A stretch of DNA of 11,043 nucleotides from Calditrichota bacterium. GTDB lineage: Bacteria; Zhuqueibacterota; Zhuqueibacteria; Residuimicrobiales; Krinioviventaceae. The stretch lies in contig RPQV01000061.1 of the NCBI GenBank assembly GCA_003818595.1, positions 1-11,043 of the forward strand. The letters are read 5' to 3'. Below the pieces are notes generated by a model. It did not search any database. It had not been told where the DNA came from and worked only from the letters and a program-made list of their open reading frames with translations. A program made the translations under genes and the position numbers. The number at the start of each line of letters is the position of its first letter. The first letter of the stretch is position 1. This document shows positions 1-7,015 of this stretch, piece after piece.

Positions 1-1
1 A

Positions 2-1651
2 AGAAATTTTACCTGGCTGATGATCTTCCTGATGCTTTATTCAGTGGCCAGCCTCCCCGAGTATTATCCCTCTTCCTTTCTCAATGATCTGCCTCTTTAT
101 AAATACCTGAACTATGCGGTCTTGTTTATACTCATCAACTTTGCCGTATGGAACTCATTTCGAGTGGGTTGGATAAACTATCTGAACAAAAAGCAAAAGC
201 TCGGCTGTTTTTGGGGGGGTGTTGTGCTTTTGCCGATTCAATTCTATTTCGTCGTGACGTTTAAAAAGGTCAATCCCATCATTTCGTTCAGCCCGTTGCT
301 GGAACGTTTTGTGGAAATGAGCATTTTTTTTACCGCACTTTATTTGGGAGTCGCCTTTCTCGCTCTTGTTGCCCATTTACCGACGGCCAAACTGTATGAT
401 CGTAAACTGCAGCAGATACAATCACTCCATGATTTAAGTCGTGCTTTAAGTTCAGAATTCGATTGGTCAGTTTTGATTCGAACGATTGTCAAGCTGGCTA
501 CAGAAGTTTCACAGGCAGAATTTGCCTGGTTGGAGATATATGATTTGAAAACCAAGCAGCTTGCCTTAATTTCTTCGAAACAATTATCTTCGGCTGAGCG
601 CAGGTCATGGGAAAGTTCAAAAGATGAAAAACGATATGAATGGTTTGCCGCATCGCGGGATTCGCTGGTGTGCAACCAGGCAAAGAAAAATTCTCTGGTT
701 GCAAGTGTGATCAAATGGAAAACAGATATTGCCTCCATGATCGTGACGCCGTTGATTACTTCGGATCGCATTTTGGGATTTTTATATGTTGCGAAAAAGG
801 AAGAATTCGGTTTTGAACAAGATGATGCGGAAATGATGCGCGCATTTTCCGATCAGGCAGCGGTTGCGGTACAAAATGCCCGGCTGGTTGAAGAATCTAT
901 TATTAAGGAACGGTTGGAGCAGGAGCTGCGGATTGCCCATGAAGCGCAAATGAAGCTTCTTCCTAAAAAAATGCCGCAATTGCAGGGACTTGAAATAGAC
1001 GCTGTCTGCGTTACTGCGAATGAAGTAGGCGGCGATTATTATGATTTTTTCACTATTGATTCCAATACACTCGGCATCGTGATCGGGGATGTCTCGGGAA
1101 AGGGACCCTCCGCCGCATTTTATATGGCCGAAGTTAAAGGAATCATGGAGGCGTTAGCACGAGAAGTGCTGTCACCGGAAGAAATGCTGATCGCTGCCAA
1201 TCAGACAATATATGCAAATTTTGATCGGGATACTTTTATCAGTCTCATTTATGGCATCATCAATATCAAAACTCGTTCCTTTACTTTTTGTCGGGCGGGA
1301 CATTGTCCCATATACTATTTTAGTGCCGCCCATGCGAGTGTTCAGAGACTCGAACCTCATGGATTGGGAATGGGATTGGATGATGGCGCCGTGTTTAAAA
1401 GCACATTGGAACAAATGCAGCTCCAATTAATGAAAGGGGACACCTTATTGTTCTACACCGACGGTGTGACCGAGGCGCGAAGTCCCAATGGTGAAGAGTT
1501 CGGTGAAGAAAGATTAATTCAGGCATTTGCGGAAGCAAAGGAAAAGAATACCCTGGAGATTAAAAAGCATTTGATACATCGAATATATACCTTTTTTGAC
1601 GGACAAAGCGCTTATGATGATTTGACATTCATCATCATTAAAGTTGTCTAG
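2..1651 (+). CDS. Membrane-anchored GAF + PP2C (SpoIIE/RsbU-type) serine phosphatase, 5' partial
   Basis: The reading frame is open to the left edge, so the start lies outside the window; residues here are counted from the Met codon at 20. Hydrophobic segments at about residues 1-12, 29-47, 62-81 and 100-121 predict several membrane helices. A short linker with heptad character leads into a GAF-like domain (about 145-290). The C-terminal half is a SpoIIE/RsbU-type PP2C domain: the entry helix ends in the KLLP signature, followed by GGDYYD (337-342), GDVSGKG (356-362), DGVTEA (481-486) and a terminal DD pair (533-534). All the acidic residues expected to bind Mn/Mg are present, so it should be active. 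By family knowledge, such enzymes dephosphorylate a phosphoserine STAS protein; the STAS gene follows 37 bases downstream. The ligand of the GAF or membrane part is unknown. Its PP2C domain is closest, within this window, to that of the gene at 7016. Confidence 0.93.
   Translation, partial: RNFTWLMIFLMLYSVASLPEYYPSSFLNDLPLYKYLNYAVLFILINFAVWNSFRVGWINYLNKKQKLGCFWGGVVLLPIQFYFVVTFKKVNPIISFSPLLERFVEMSIFFTALYLGVAFLALVAHLPTAKLYDRKLQQIQSLHDLSRALSSEFDWSVLIRTIVKLATEVSQAEFAWLEIYDLKTKQLALISSKQLSSAERRSWESSKDEKRYEWFAASRDSLVCNQAKKNSLVASVIKWKTDIASMIVTPLITSDRILGFLYVAKKEEFGFEQDDAEMMRAFSDQAAVAVQNARLVEESIIKERLEQELRIAHEAQMKLLPKKMPQLQGLEIDAVCVTANEVGGDYYDFFTIDSNTLGIVIGDVSGKGPSAAFYMAEVKGIMEALAREVLSPEEMLIAANQTIYANFDRDTFISLIYGIINIKTRSFTFCRAGHCPIYYFSAAHASVQRLEPHGLGMGLDDGAVFKSTLEQMQLQLMKGDTLLFYTDGVTEARSPNGEEFGEERLIQAFAEAKEKNTLEIKKHLIHRIYTFFDGQSAYDDLTFIIIKVV
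213..219 (+). repeat. G7 homopolymer tract inside the first phosphatase gene
   Basis: Seven consecutive G directly follow five T within the part of the gene coding for a membrane helix (Phe-Trp-Gly-Gly-Val). It is the longest G run I noticed in the window. Slippage here would truncate the protein before its GAF and PP2C domains. Nothing shows that it actually varies. Confidence 0.6.
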
Positions 1652-1678
1652 TGATCTTTATAAAGCGGGCGAATAAAT

Positions 1679-1688
1679 GGAGGAAAGG
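1679..1688 (+). promoter_or_regulatory. Ribosome binding site that sets the STAS gene start
   Basis: The sequence GGAGGAAAGG lies immediately before the ATG at 1689; its GGAGG core is 5 bases from that ATG. An alternative in-frame ATG at 1677 has no comparable purine-rich site upstream and would place this strong Shine-Dalgarno sequence inside the coding region. The 1689 start is therefore preferred. Confidence 0.7.
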
Positions 1689-2045
1689 ATGGATACATTT
1701 GCAGTTCATCGCAGTGATTTTGAACAGTTTTCGACGCTGCAATTACACGGATTTCTCGATGCTCATACGGCACCGGAACTGGAAAAACATTTTGAAACGT
1801 TGATTTCCGAGGGGCGATACAAGATCATCGTCAATTTTGAGAATCTGAATTATATCAGCAGCGCCGGTCTGGGCGTCTTTATGGGAAAAATTGAAAATGT
1901 CCGTAACAATAATGGCGACATCAAAATGTGTAAAATGACGCCGAAAATATTCAGGGTGTTTGATTTGTTGGGATTTCCGGCATTATATGATATCGTCGAT
2001 GAGGAAGAGAGAGCTAAATTTTTATTCGAAAAACCTTCATCATAA
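1689..2045 (+). CDS. STAS-domain anti-sigma-factor antagonist (SpoIIAA/RsbV-like)
   Basis: This is a small single-domain protein (118 residues from the ATG at 1689, or 122 from 1677), the usual length for SpoIIAA/RsbV. It has the STAS pattern: an N-terminal beta strand with LHGFLDAHTAPELE, a central strand ending in NLNYISSAGLG, then a helix and a C-terminal strand/helix with the FDLLGF motif. The Ser pair is S57-S58; by alignment with the DSSGLG/DSTGLG loop of SpoIIAA and RsbV, S58 is the likely phosphorylation site. In that family the unphosphorylated form binds the anti-sigma kinase and frees its target, the kinase phosphorylates the serine, and a PP2C phosphatase resets it. Both partners are adjacent here: a phosphatase upstream and the kinase 72 bases downstream. 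It is the only STAS protein in the window. The regulated target is not visible. Confidence 0.93.
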   Translation: MDTFAVHRSDFEQFSTLQLHGFLDAHTAPELEKHFETLISEGRYKIIVNFENLNYISSAGLGVFMGKIENVRNNNGDIKMCKMTPKIFRVFDLLGFPALYDIVDEEERAKFLFEKPSS

Positions 2046-2097
2046 TCTTTCGTACACACCAATGGAACGGGAGCATAAAGTGAAAAACGGACAACAA

Positions 2098-2114
2098 ATC
2101 AAATAGGATTTGAT
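2098..2114 (+). promoter_or_regulatory. Small inverted repeat presenting the ribosome binding site of the kinase gene
   Basis: ATCAAAT (2098-2104) and ATTTGAT (2108-2114) are perfect reverse complements separated by three bases. The likely Shine-Dalgarno AGGA (2105-2108) spans the loop and the first base of the right arm, 9 bases before the ATG at 2118. The stem has only one G-C pair, so it would be weak; it could modulate translation or be chance. Confidence 0.35.
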
Positions 2115-2117
2115 CTT

Positions 2118-2594
2118 ATGCCAAAAAAAGAATTCGAATATCATCTGCGAATTCCAAGCCGTACCGATAATCTGGAATTGATCCGCGAATTTGTAAGCAA
2201 GGTTGCTGCAATGGTAGGATTCAATGAAGATGATGTTGGCAAGATTGAACTGGCTTGTGATGAAGCGTGCTCGAATGTAATAAAACACGCGTATGAGAAT
2301 CGAAATGGCAACCGACGCCTCGACGTTTTGATCCGATGTGATTTGAAGAAATTTACCTTGATTGTTACGGATCATGGTAAAGGTTTTGATCCGACGAAAA
2401 TTAAAATGCCGGATATGAAAGAGTATCTCGCCGAACTTAAAGTCGGGGGATTAGGCATCTATTTGATGAAAACATTGATGGATGAAGTTGATTATTCCAT
2501 AAAACCAGGCATGCGTAATCAGGTGAAAATGGTAAAATATTTAATTAATAAAAAGAACTCTTCTGCTGTCTTCGTTGGTGGAAATAGAGAATGA
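2118..2594 (+). CDS. Anti-sigma-factor serine kinase (RsbW/SpoIIAB-like HATPase_c)
   Basis: At 158 residues it matches the normal size of RsbW-type kinases. The GHKL ATPase boxes are clear: an N box with E49 and N53 (ELACDEACSN), the G1 box DHGKGFD (85-91) and the G2 box GGLG (110-113). The spacing of Glu and Asn in the N box matches SpoIIAB, where the Glu is the catalytic base and the Asn binds the metal. By family knowledge it phosphorylates the STAS protein on serine and holds a partner, classically a sigma factor, inactive. The STAS gene lies directly upstream and a phosphatase gene overlaps its end (ATG 2591-2593 inside the TGA at 2592-2594), so the next gene is probably translationally coupled. 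The last 15 or so residues form a polar tail beyond the core fold. Because no sigma factor is nearby, the bound partner could be a non-sigma protein. Confidence 0.94.
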   Translation: MPKKEFEYHLRIPSRTDNLELIREFVSKVAAMVGFNEDDVGKIELACDEACSNVIKHAYENRNGNRRLDVLIRCDLKKFTLIVTDHGKGFDPTKIKMPDMKEYLAELKVGGLGIYLMKTLMDEVDYSIKPGMRNQVKMVKYLINKKNSSAVFVGGNRE

Positions 2595-4363
2595 CTGAAT
2601 TTCAGGTTGAAGCGCCCAAACTGGATCACCGAAGTGTTGAACTGCGTTCACTGATCGAGACAAGTCAAATTCTGAACGCTTCTTTGGACGTCAACAATGT
2701 TCTCAATAATTGCCTGCTAACGATCATGGGCAGGATGGTGATCAGCAGGGCAATGGCGCTGGTGGCAGCAGAAGAGAATCATTTTGTAGTTAAAGTCATT
2801 AAAAGCTTGCCCCAAGATGTCGAATTGACACAATTTAACTTTGCCTGTGAATTTAGAACGCCTGTCATCCTCCACGAAATGAACGATCAGCAATGTCGCT
2901 CAAGATCGTTTTTGTTGTCTTTGGGTATTGAACTGCTCATCCCCATGATGAGTCGCGACCGCATGGTCGGCGTCATCTGCCTGGGCGGAAAAATGACCGG
3001 CGAATCGTTCACCAATCGTGAACTGGAATTTCTAAATTCGATGTCCAATATTGCCGCAACCGCTGTTGAAAATGCACTCAATTTTCAAAAACTGGAAGCG
3101 CTGAATCGTCGGCTGGATAAAAAGGTGCAGGAGCTGAATACCCTGTTTGACGTCGGCAAAGAATTAAACGCTACCCTGGACAAGCAGCATATTCTTTCAA
3201 TATTGCAGTTCACCATATTGGGAGAAATGGCGGCCAATAAAATGATTATATTCATTTTTGAAAATGGTCGCTTTAATTTAAAAATATCCAACTGGCCGGA
3301 GGACGATAAAATTGAAATTGCGATGATGCGTCCTGCCGTCGGCGAGCTGTTTCTCGCACAGAAAGAGCCCATCCATTTGCGCGATGAAGATTGCCCGCGC
3401 AGGTTTCGATATTTTCTAAAATTCGGCGTCAAAGTGATCGTTCCAATGCGGATCCAGGATGCGACGCAGGGTGTCCTCTTTTTGGGTTCAAAATTATCCG
3501 GATTTTCTTATCTGGGCGAAGATTTGGAGTTTTTGTCCACACTGTCCAATCGTGTGATGATTTCATGGGAAAATGCGCGCCTTTTTGAAGAAACGCTTGA
3601 GAAACATCGGATGGACGAAGAAATAGCGATTGCCAAAGAAATACAGCAGCGTCTTTTGCCGCGCTCTTTTCCTCAGTCTGACCAAGTTGAGCTGTTTGGG
3701 TTAAATCTGCCGTCACGTCAGGTTGGCGGAGATTATTATGATGTCATTCCACTGGCGGGTCATCGCTTTGCTCTGGCAATTGGCGACGTATCCGGTAAAG
3801 GGGTAGGGGCATCATTGTTGATGTCAACCCTGCACGCCGGTCTCCATACCTTGATACAATCCCAGGCGCCGATCAGTGAAGTGATCGGCAGATTGAATGA
3901 TCTGATTTATCAGAACACCAATTATGACAAATTCATCACTTTTTTTTATGCTGAATTTGATCCCTCCAGCTTTACCCTTGATTTTGTCAATGCCGGACAT
4001 ATTCCGCCTTATGTGTGCCATCGAGATGGTTCGCTGTCGACTTTGGATGTCGGCGGCTTGATACTCGGCATGATGCCGAATATTTCCTATGAGGTGGGGC
4101 ACGTCACGCTCCAAGCGGGTGATTTGCTGATTGCCGTCACAGATGGAGTGACCGAGGCGTTCAATGTTTCTGATGAAATGTTTGATGATGAACGTTTGAA
4201 AAACCTTATCCTTGATGCCCAAAGGGATGATGTGTCGTTAAAAAAATTTGCTGAACATCTGATTTTATCATTGCAGGACTTCTCCAAAGGGATGCCGCAG
4301 GCTGATGATATCACGTTTTTGGGACTAAAATTGAATAGCTGCATTGCCCATGGATCAGAATGA
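2591..4363 (+). CDS. Cytoplasmic tandem-GAF + PP2C (RsbU-type) serine phosphatase
   Basis: The start ATG overlaps the kinase stop by four bases, with GGTGGA (2577-2582) as a possible ribosome binding site. There is no membrane segment. Two GAF domains lie in tandem, about residues 18-166 and 181-337, with matching landmarks: LNASLD and LNATLD near their starts, and paired VIVP/LLIP-like strands followed by LGxK before a closing helix. A helical linker (about 330-362) ends in the RLLP signature and leads into the PP2C domain: GGDYYD (379-384), GDVSGKG (398-404), DGVTEA (518-523) and DD (572-573). All expected metal ligands are present. It should dephosphorylate the STAS protein in response to a small molecule or protein sensed by the GAFs; the ligands are unknown. 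Close coupling to the kinase fits a kinase/phosphatase pair acting on one substrate. The C-terminal codons overlap the next gene. Confidence 0.94.
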   Translation: MTEFQVEAPKLDHRSVELRSLIETSQILNASLDVNNVLNNCLLTIMGRMVISRAMALVAAEENHFVVKVIKSLPQDVELTQFNFACEFRTPVILHEMNDQQCRSRSFLLSLGIELLIPMMSRDRMVGVICLGGKMTGESFTNRELEFLNSMSNIAATAVENALNFQKLEALNRRLDKKVQELNTLFDVGKELNATLDKQHILSILQFTILGEMAANKMIIFIFENGRFNLKISNWPEDDKIEIAMMRPAVGELFLAQKEPIHLRDEDCPRRFRYFLKFGVKVIVPMRIQDATQGVLFLGSKLSGFSYLGEDLEFLSTLSNRVMISWENARLFEETLEKHRMDEEIAIAKEIQQRLLPRSFPQSDQVELFGLNLPSRQVGGDYYDVIPLAGHRFALAIGDVSGKGVGASLLMSTLHAGLHTLIQSQAPISEVIGRLNDLIYQNTNYDKFITFFYAEFDPSSFTLDFVNAGHIPPYVCHRDGSLSTLDVGGLILGMMPNISYEVGHVTLQAGDLLIAVTDGVTEAFNVSDEMFDDERLKNLILDAQRDDVSLKKFAEHLILSLQDFSKGMPQADDITFLGLKLNSCIAHGSE

Positions 4364-5510
4364 GAAAGCGCGGATTCTGGTTGTCGACGATGACGTTCAT
4401 AATCGCCGATATTTTCATCAGGTCCTTGAACGAAATGACTATCTGGTCGACGACGCTTCGTCAGGTGAGGAGGCGATTGCTCAAATTGAAAAAAATCAAT
4501 ATGATCTTATCTTGAGCGATCTGCATATGTACAAGGTCGGCGGCTTGGACGTTCTGCAGGTGGCCAAAGAGAAAAGCCGTCACACTCAGGTGGTCATCAT
4601 GACCGGATACGGCAGCATTCATACCGCAGTCAAGGCGATGCAGAATGGCGCTTTTGACTATCTCTCAAAACCGGTTCAAAAAGATGCGCTGTTGATGCGG
4701 GTGCAAAAGGCGTTAAGAGAGCGACAAATTCATCTCAAACTTGATGAACAGCAAAACCGCATCGAAGTGTATAACCAAATGATCCAGCGTGATCTCGACC
4801 TCGCAGAAAAAGTTCAGGCGAGCCTTGTGCCGTCGAGTTTCTCTACGGATCGCTTTGCCATCGGCATCCAGTATCACCCGATGATCGGCATCGGCGGAGA
4901 TTTTTGCAATGTACAGGTTCACGACGAGATGCATGTGACGGTGAATATGATCGATGTGACCGGTCACGGCATTGCAGCCGCACTCCTGGTCAACCGGGTT
5001 AATAACGAAATGCGTGAAATTCTCAAAAACAATCCCAAACCAAACGAGATTCTGGCTGCAATCAATGATTTTTTTTATCATACATTCGGCAATATGGGGC
5101 TCTTCCTGACAATCTTTTCGCTACAGCTGGATTTGGTCAATCAACTACTCACATTTTCCGGCGGAGCCCATCCTGCGGCGTTGTTGTTTAGCGCCAAACG
5201 TAAAGTCTTGACACCTCTGATGTCGCAAAATGTAATCATTGGTTTCATGCCGACGTCCAGCCAGTCTTTTATTCAGAATTCACATCATGTCGAAAGCGGA
5301 GATAGAATTTTGGTTTACACTGATGGAATCTTGGAAGCTGAAAATGCTGAACGAAAACAATTTGGATTTGAAGGTCTAAAAAAATCATTTTTAAGACATC
5401 TCAATAAATCAGTAGACATGGCAGGGAAAGCCATTATTGATGAAATTCGGCAATTCTGCACCCGTTCACTTCGGGATGATATGATGATGGTTTTGGTTGA
5501 ACTTAAATAG
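4350..5510 (+). CDS. Response regulator: receiver domain + PP2C (RsbU-type) serine phosphatase
   Basis: Residues 6-122 form a CheY-like receiver with the acidic pair D13-D14, phosphoacceptor D57, T85 and K107 all present, so it should accept phosphate from a histidine kinase. The MTGYGS and FDYLSKPV surroundings resemble NtrC-type receivers. A coiled-coil linker (about 123-160) leads to a shortened, more divergent PP2C domain: GIGGDF (180-185), DVTGHG (202-207), DGILEA (325-330) and DD (376-377). The second Asp of the usual GGDxxD is replaced by Asn (GGDFCN), but the core metal-binding Asp residues remain. The ATG at 4350 was chosen over an in-frame TTG at 4344; either way the gene overlaps the preceding phosphatase (14 bases from the ATG). 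No histidine kinase is present in the window, so its partner is encoded elsewhere. It brings two-component input into the partner switch. Confidence 0.93.
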   Translation: MDQNEKARILVVDDDVHNRRYFHQVLERNDYLVDDASSGEEAIAQIEKNQYDLILSDLHMYKVGGLDVLQVAKEKSRHTQVVIMTGYGSIHTAVKAMQNGAFDYLSKPVQKDALLMRVQKALRERQIHLKLDEQQNRIEVYNQMIQRDLDLAEKVQASLVPSSFSTDRFAIGIQYHPMIGIGGDFCNVQVHDEMHVTVNMIDVTGHGIAAALLVNRVNNEMREILKNNPKPNEILAAINDFFYHTFGNMGLFLTIFSLQLDLVNQLLTFSGGAHPAALLFSAKRKVLTPLMSQNVIIGFMPTSSQSFIQNSHHVESGDRILVYTDGILEAENAERKQFGFEGLKKSFLRHLNKSVDMAGKAIIDEIRQFCTRSLRDDMMMVLVELK

Positions 5511-5517
5511 AGAAACT

Positions 5518-6939
5518 ATGCCGTCGCCGAGAAAAAACATCCTTTTGTTCAATCCCTGGATATATGATTTTGCAGCGTATGATTTTTGGACAAAGCCTTT
5601 AGGATTGCTCTATATAGGGTCTGTCCTGCGGCAAGCTGGATTTGAAATTAATCTCATCGACTGTCTCGATCGGTTTCACCCCCTGCTGCTCAGCCAATAC
5701 GAGACTCCACCTGCACAATACGATTTTTCCGGAAAATATCTGCGCCAGGAAATTGAAAAGCCTGAGGTGCTAAAACATGTTCCGCGTAAATATTGTCGCT
5801 ACGGACTGCCGCCGCATGTGGTCTTGGAATTACTGGATTCCCTTCACCGTCGCCCCGACGTCATCTGTGTTACCTCTTCCATGACCTATTGGTATCCGGC
5901 GGTTCGAGATGCCGTGATCATGCTGCGACAATTTTTCCCCCAAGTTCCGATCATTCTCGGCGGAATCTATGCCACCCTATGCCCCGCACATGCTCAAGAG
6001 ACTGTCCATCCGACATGGCTTCTGACTGGCGGAGGAGAAAAGAGGATTCTGGATAAAATTGCGCAAATATCCGATCAAAAGATTGAGAATGTTGAATATC
6101 AGACTTTGGATGACCTCCCTTTCCCGGCGTTTGACCTGTATTCGCGTGTTGGAGCCTTGCCGCTGTTGACGTCGCGAGGCTGCCCCAATGTCTGCAGTTT
6201 TTGTGCATCTAGAATTCTGTCGCCGGAATTTCGCCATCGTTCTCCGGAAAATGTGTTTGCAGAGATTCAACACTGGAATACAGTTTTCAATGTCACCCAT
6301 TTTAGCTTTTTTGATGATGCTCTCCTCCACCAAGCGGATCACTCTATAAAGCCGCTTTTGAGAAAAATTTCCGAATCGGGATTGCGACTTTATTTCCATA
6401 CCCCGAATGGCATGGCGCCGAAATTTATCGATGATGAACTCTCAGCTCTATTTAAAGCGGCGGGTGTGGATACCCTTCGACTCAGTTATGAGTCCTCGGA
6501 TCCCAAACGGCAGCAGAGCATGTCTGCCAAGGTAACCACTCGGGAATTAAAGGATGCGCTGAACTCTTTGGAAAAAGCCGGATATCGGCGCGATTCGATT
6601 GGAGTTTATATTCTCTTCGGCCTACCAGGCCAGACGATTAATGAAGTGAAGGACACAGCACAATTGGTTCATGATTTAGGTGCGCGATTGTTTCCGGCAT
6701 CTTTTTCGCCAATTCCCGGCACTCTCGAATGGCGTCGAGCGATTGAAATGGGTGTCTGGAATGAGAGCGACGATCTTCTTCTCAGCAATACAACCTTATT
6801 TCCTATTTGGTCCCGAACGTTCGGCTATGAAAAGTGCCTTGAATTGGTCAGTTGGCTGAAAGAACTCAATCGCAAATTACATGTTCATCAACTCACAGAA
6901 TTTGAATCCGTTGAACGGTTTCAATTGGTTTCAGAGTGA
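5518..6939 (+). CDS. B12-binding-type radical SAM protein of unknown substrate
   Basis: The N-terminal 180 or so residues have the fold pattern of a cobalamin-binding domain: an initial strand with FNPW, then PLGLLYIGSVL, a strand/loop with ICVTSSM, and PIILGGIYAT. The linker LDDLPFPAFDLY (197-208) is typical of B12-radical SAM enzymes. The radical SAM cluster motif is C222-x3-C226-x2-C229 (RGCPNVCSFC), followed by FFDDALL (264-270) and GLPGQT (368-373). The DxHxxG base-off cobalamin signature is not seen, so real B12 binding is uncertain. This superfamily includes methyltransferases and cyclases of lipid, pigment and natural-product pathways; nothing here fixes the substrate. ATG 5518 is preferred over an in-frame TTG at 5497 inside the previous gene. 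It starts 7 bases after the receiver-phosphatase stop, so it is probably cotranscribed and may be regulated by, or take part in, the same response. Confidence 0.9.
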   Translation: MPSPRKNILLFNPWIYDFAAYDFWTKPLGLLYIGSVLRQAGFEINLIDCLDRFHPLLLSQYETPPAQYDFSGKYLRQEIEKPEVLKHVPRKYCRYGLPPHVVLELLDSLHRRPDVICVTSSMTYWYPAVRDAVIMLRQFFPQVPIILGGIYATLCPAHAQETVHPTWLLTGGGEKRILDKIAQISDQKIENVEYQTLDDLPFPAFDLYSRVGALPLLTSRGCPNVCSFCASRILSPEFRHRSPENVFAEIQHWNTVFNVTHFSFFDDALLHQADHSIKPLLRKISESGLRLYFHTPNGMAPKFIDDELSALFKAAGVDTLRLSYESSDPKRQQSMSAKVTTRELKDALNSLEKAGYRRDSIGVYILFGLPGQTINEVKDTAQLVHDLGARLFPASFSPIPGTLEWRRAIEMGVWNESDDLLLSNTTLFPIWSRTFGYEKCLELVSWLKELNRKLHVHQLTEFESVERFQLVSE

Positions 6940-6972
6940 TGGGAAAATCTGACTTTCGACTATAGCCATTCT

Positions 6973-7000
6973 TTGACTGATAGGAAGAATTTAATATATT
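6973..7000 (+). promoter_or_regulatory. Possible promoter before the HAMP-GAF-PP2C gene
   Basis: In the 76-base gap, TTGACT (6973-6978) and TATATT (6995-7000) are separated by 16 bases, resembling a sigma-70-type -35/-10 pair. Read another way, TTTG (6972-6975), 19 bases and TAtaTT fit the -33/-7 style of Bacteroidetes promoters. The -10 element is so close to the TTG start at 7016 that the transcript leader would be only about 9 bases, and the GAAGAG (7001-7006) that could act as ribosome binding site would lie upstream of the expected transcription start. Confidence 0.35.
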
Positions 7001-7015
7001 GAAGAGAATGACAGC

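Noticed and set aside
1677..1688. ATG at 1677 as start of the STAS gene
   Set aside because: The strong GGAGG site lies after it and is well spaced for the ATG at 1689.
2062..2106. Fourteen-codon ORF (ATG 2062 to TAG 2104-2106) between the STAS and kinase genes
   Set aside because: It has no clear ribosome binding site and no recognisable peptide character; ORFs of this length arise by chance.
3940..3947. T8 runs (also at 324-331 and 5069-5076) as slippage or regulatory sites
   Set aside because: They encode Phe-rich stretches in an A/T-leaning genome and recur widely, so nothing singles them out.
4344..4349. TTG at 4344 as start of the receiver-phosphatase
   Set aside because: It adds only two residues before an ATG, and the receiver fold begins normally from the ATG.
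5497..5517. TTG at 5497 as start of the radical SAM gene
   Set aside because: It adds seven residues inside the previous gene; the ATG at 5518 gives a typical N-terminus just before the first strand.
6911..6924. TTGAA/TTCAA inverted repeat near the end of the radical SAM gene as a terminator
   Set aside because: The stem is five A-T-rich pairs inside coding sequence and no T-run follows.
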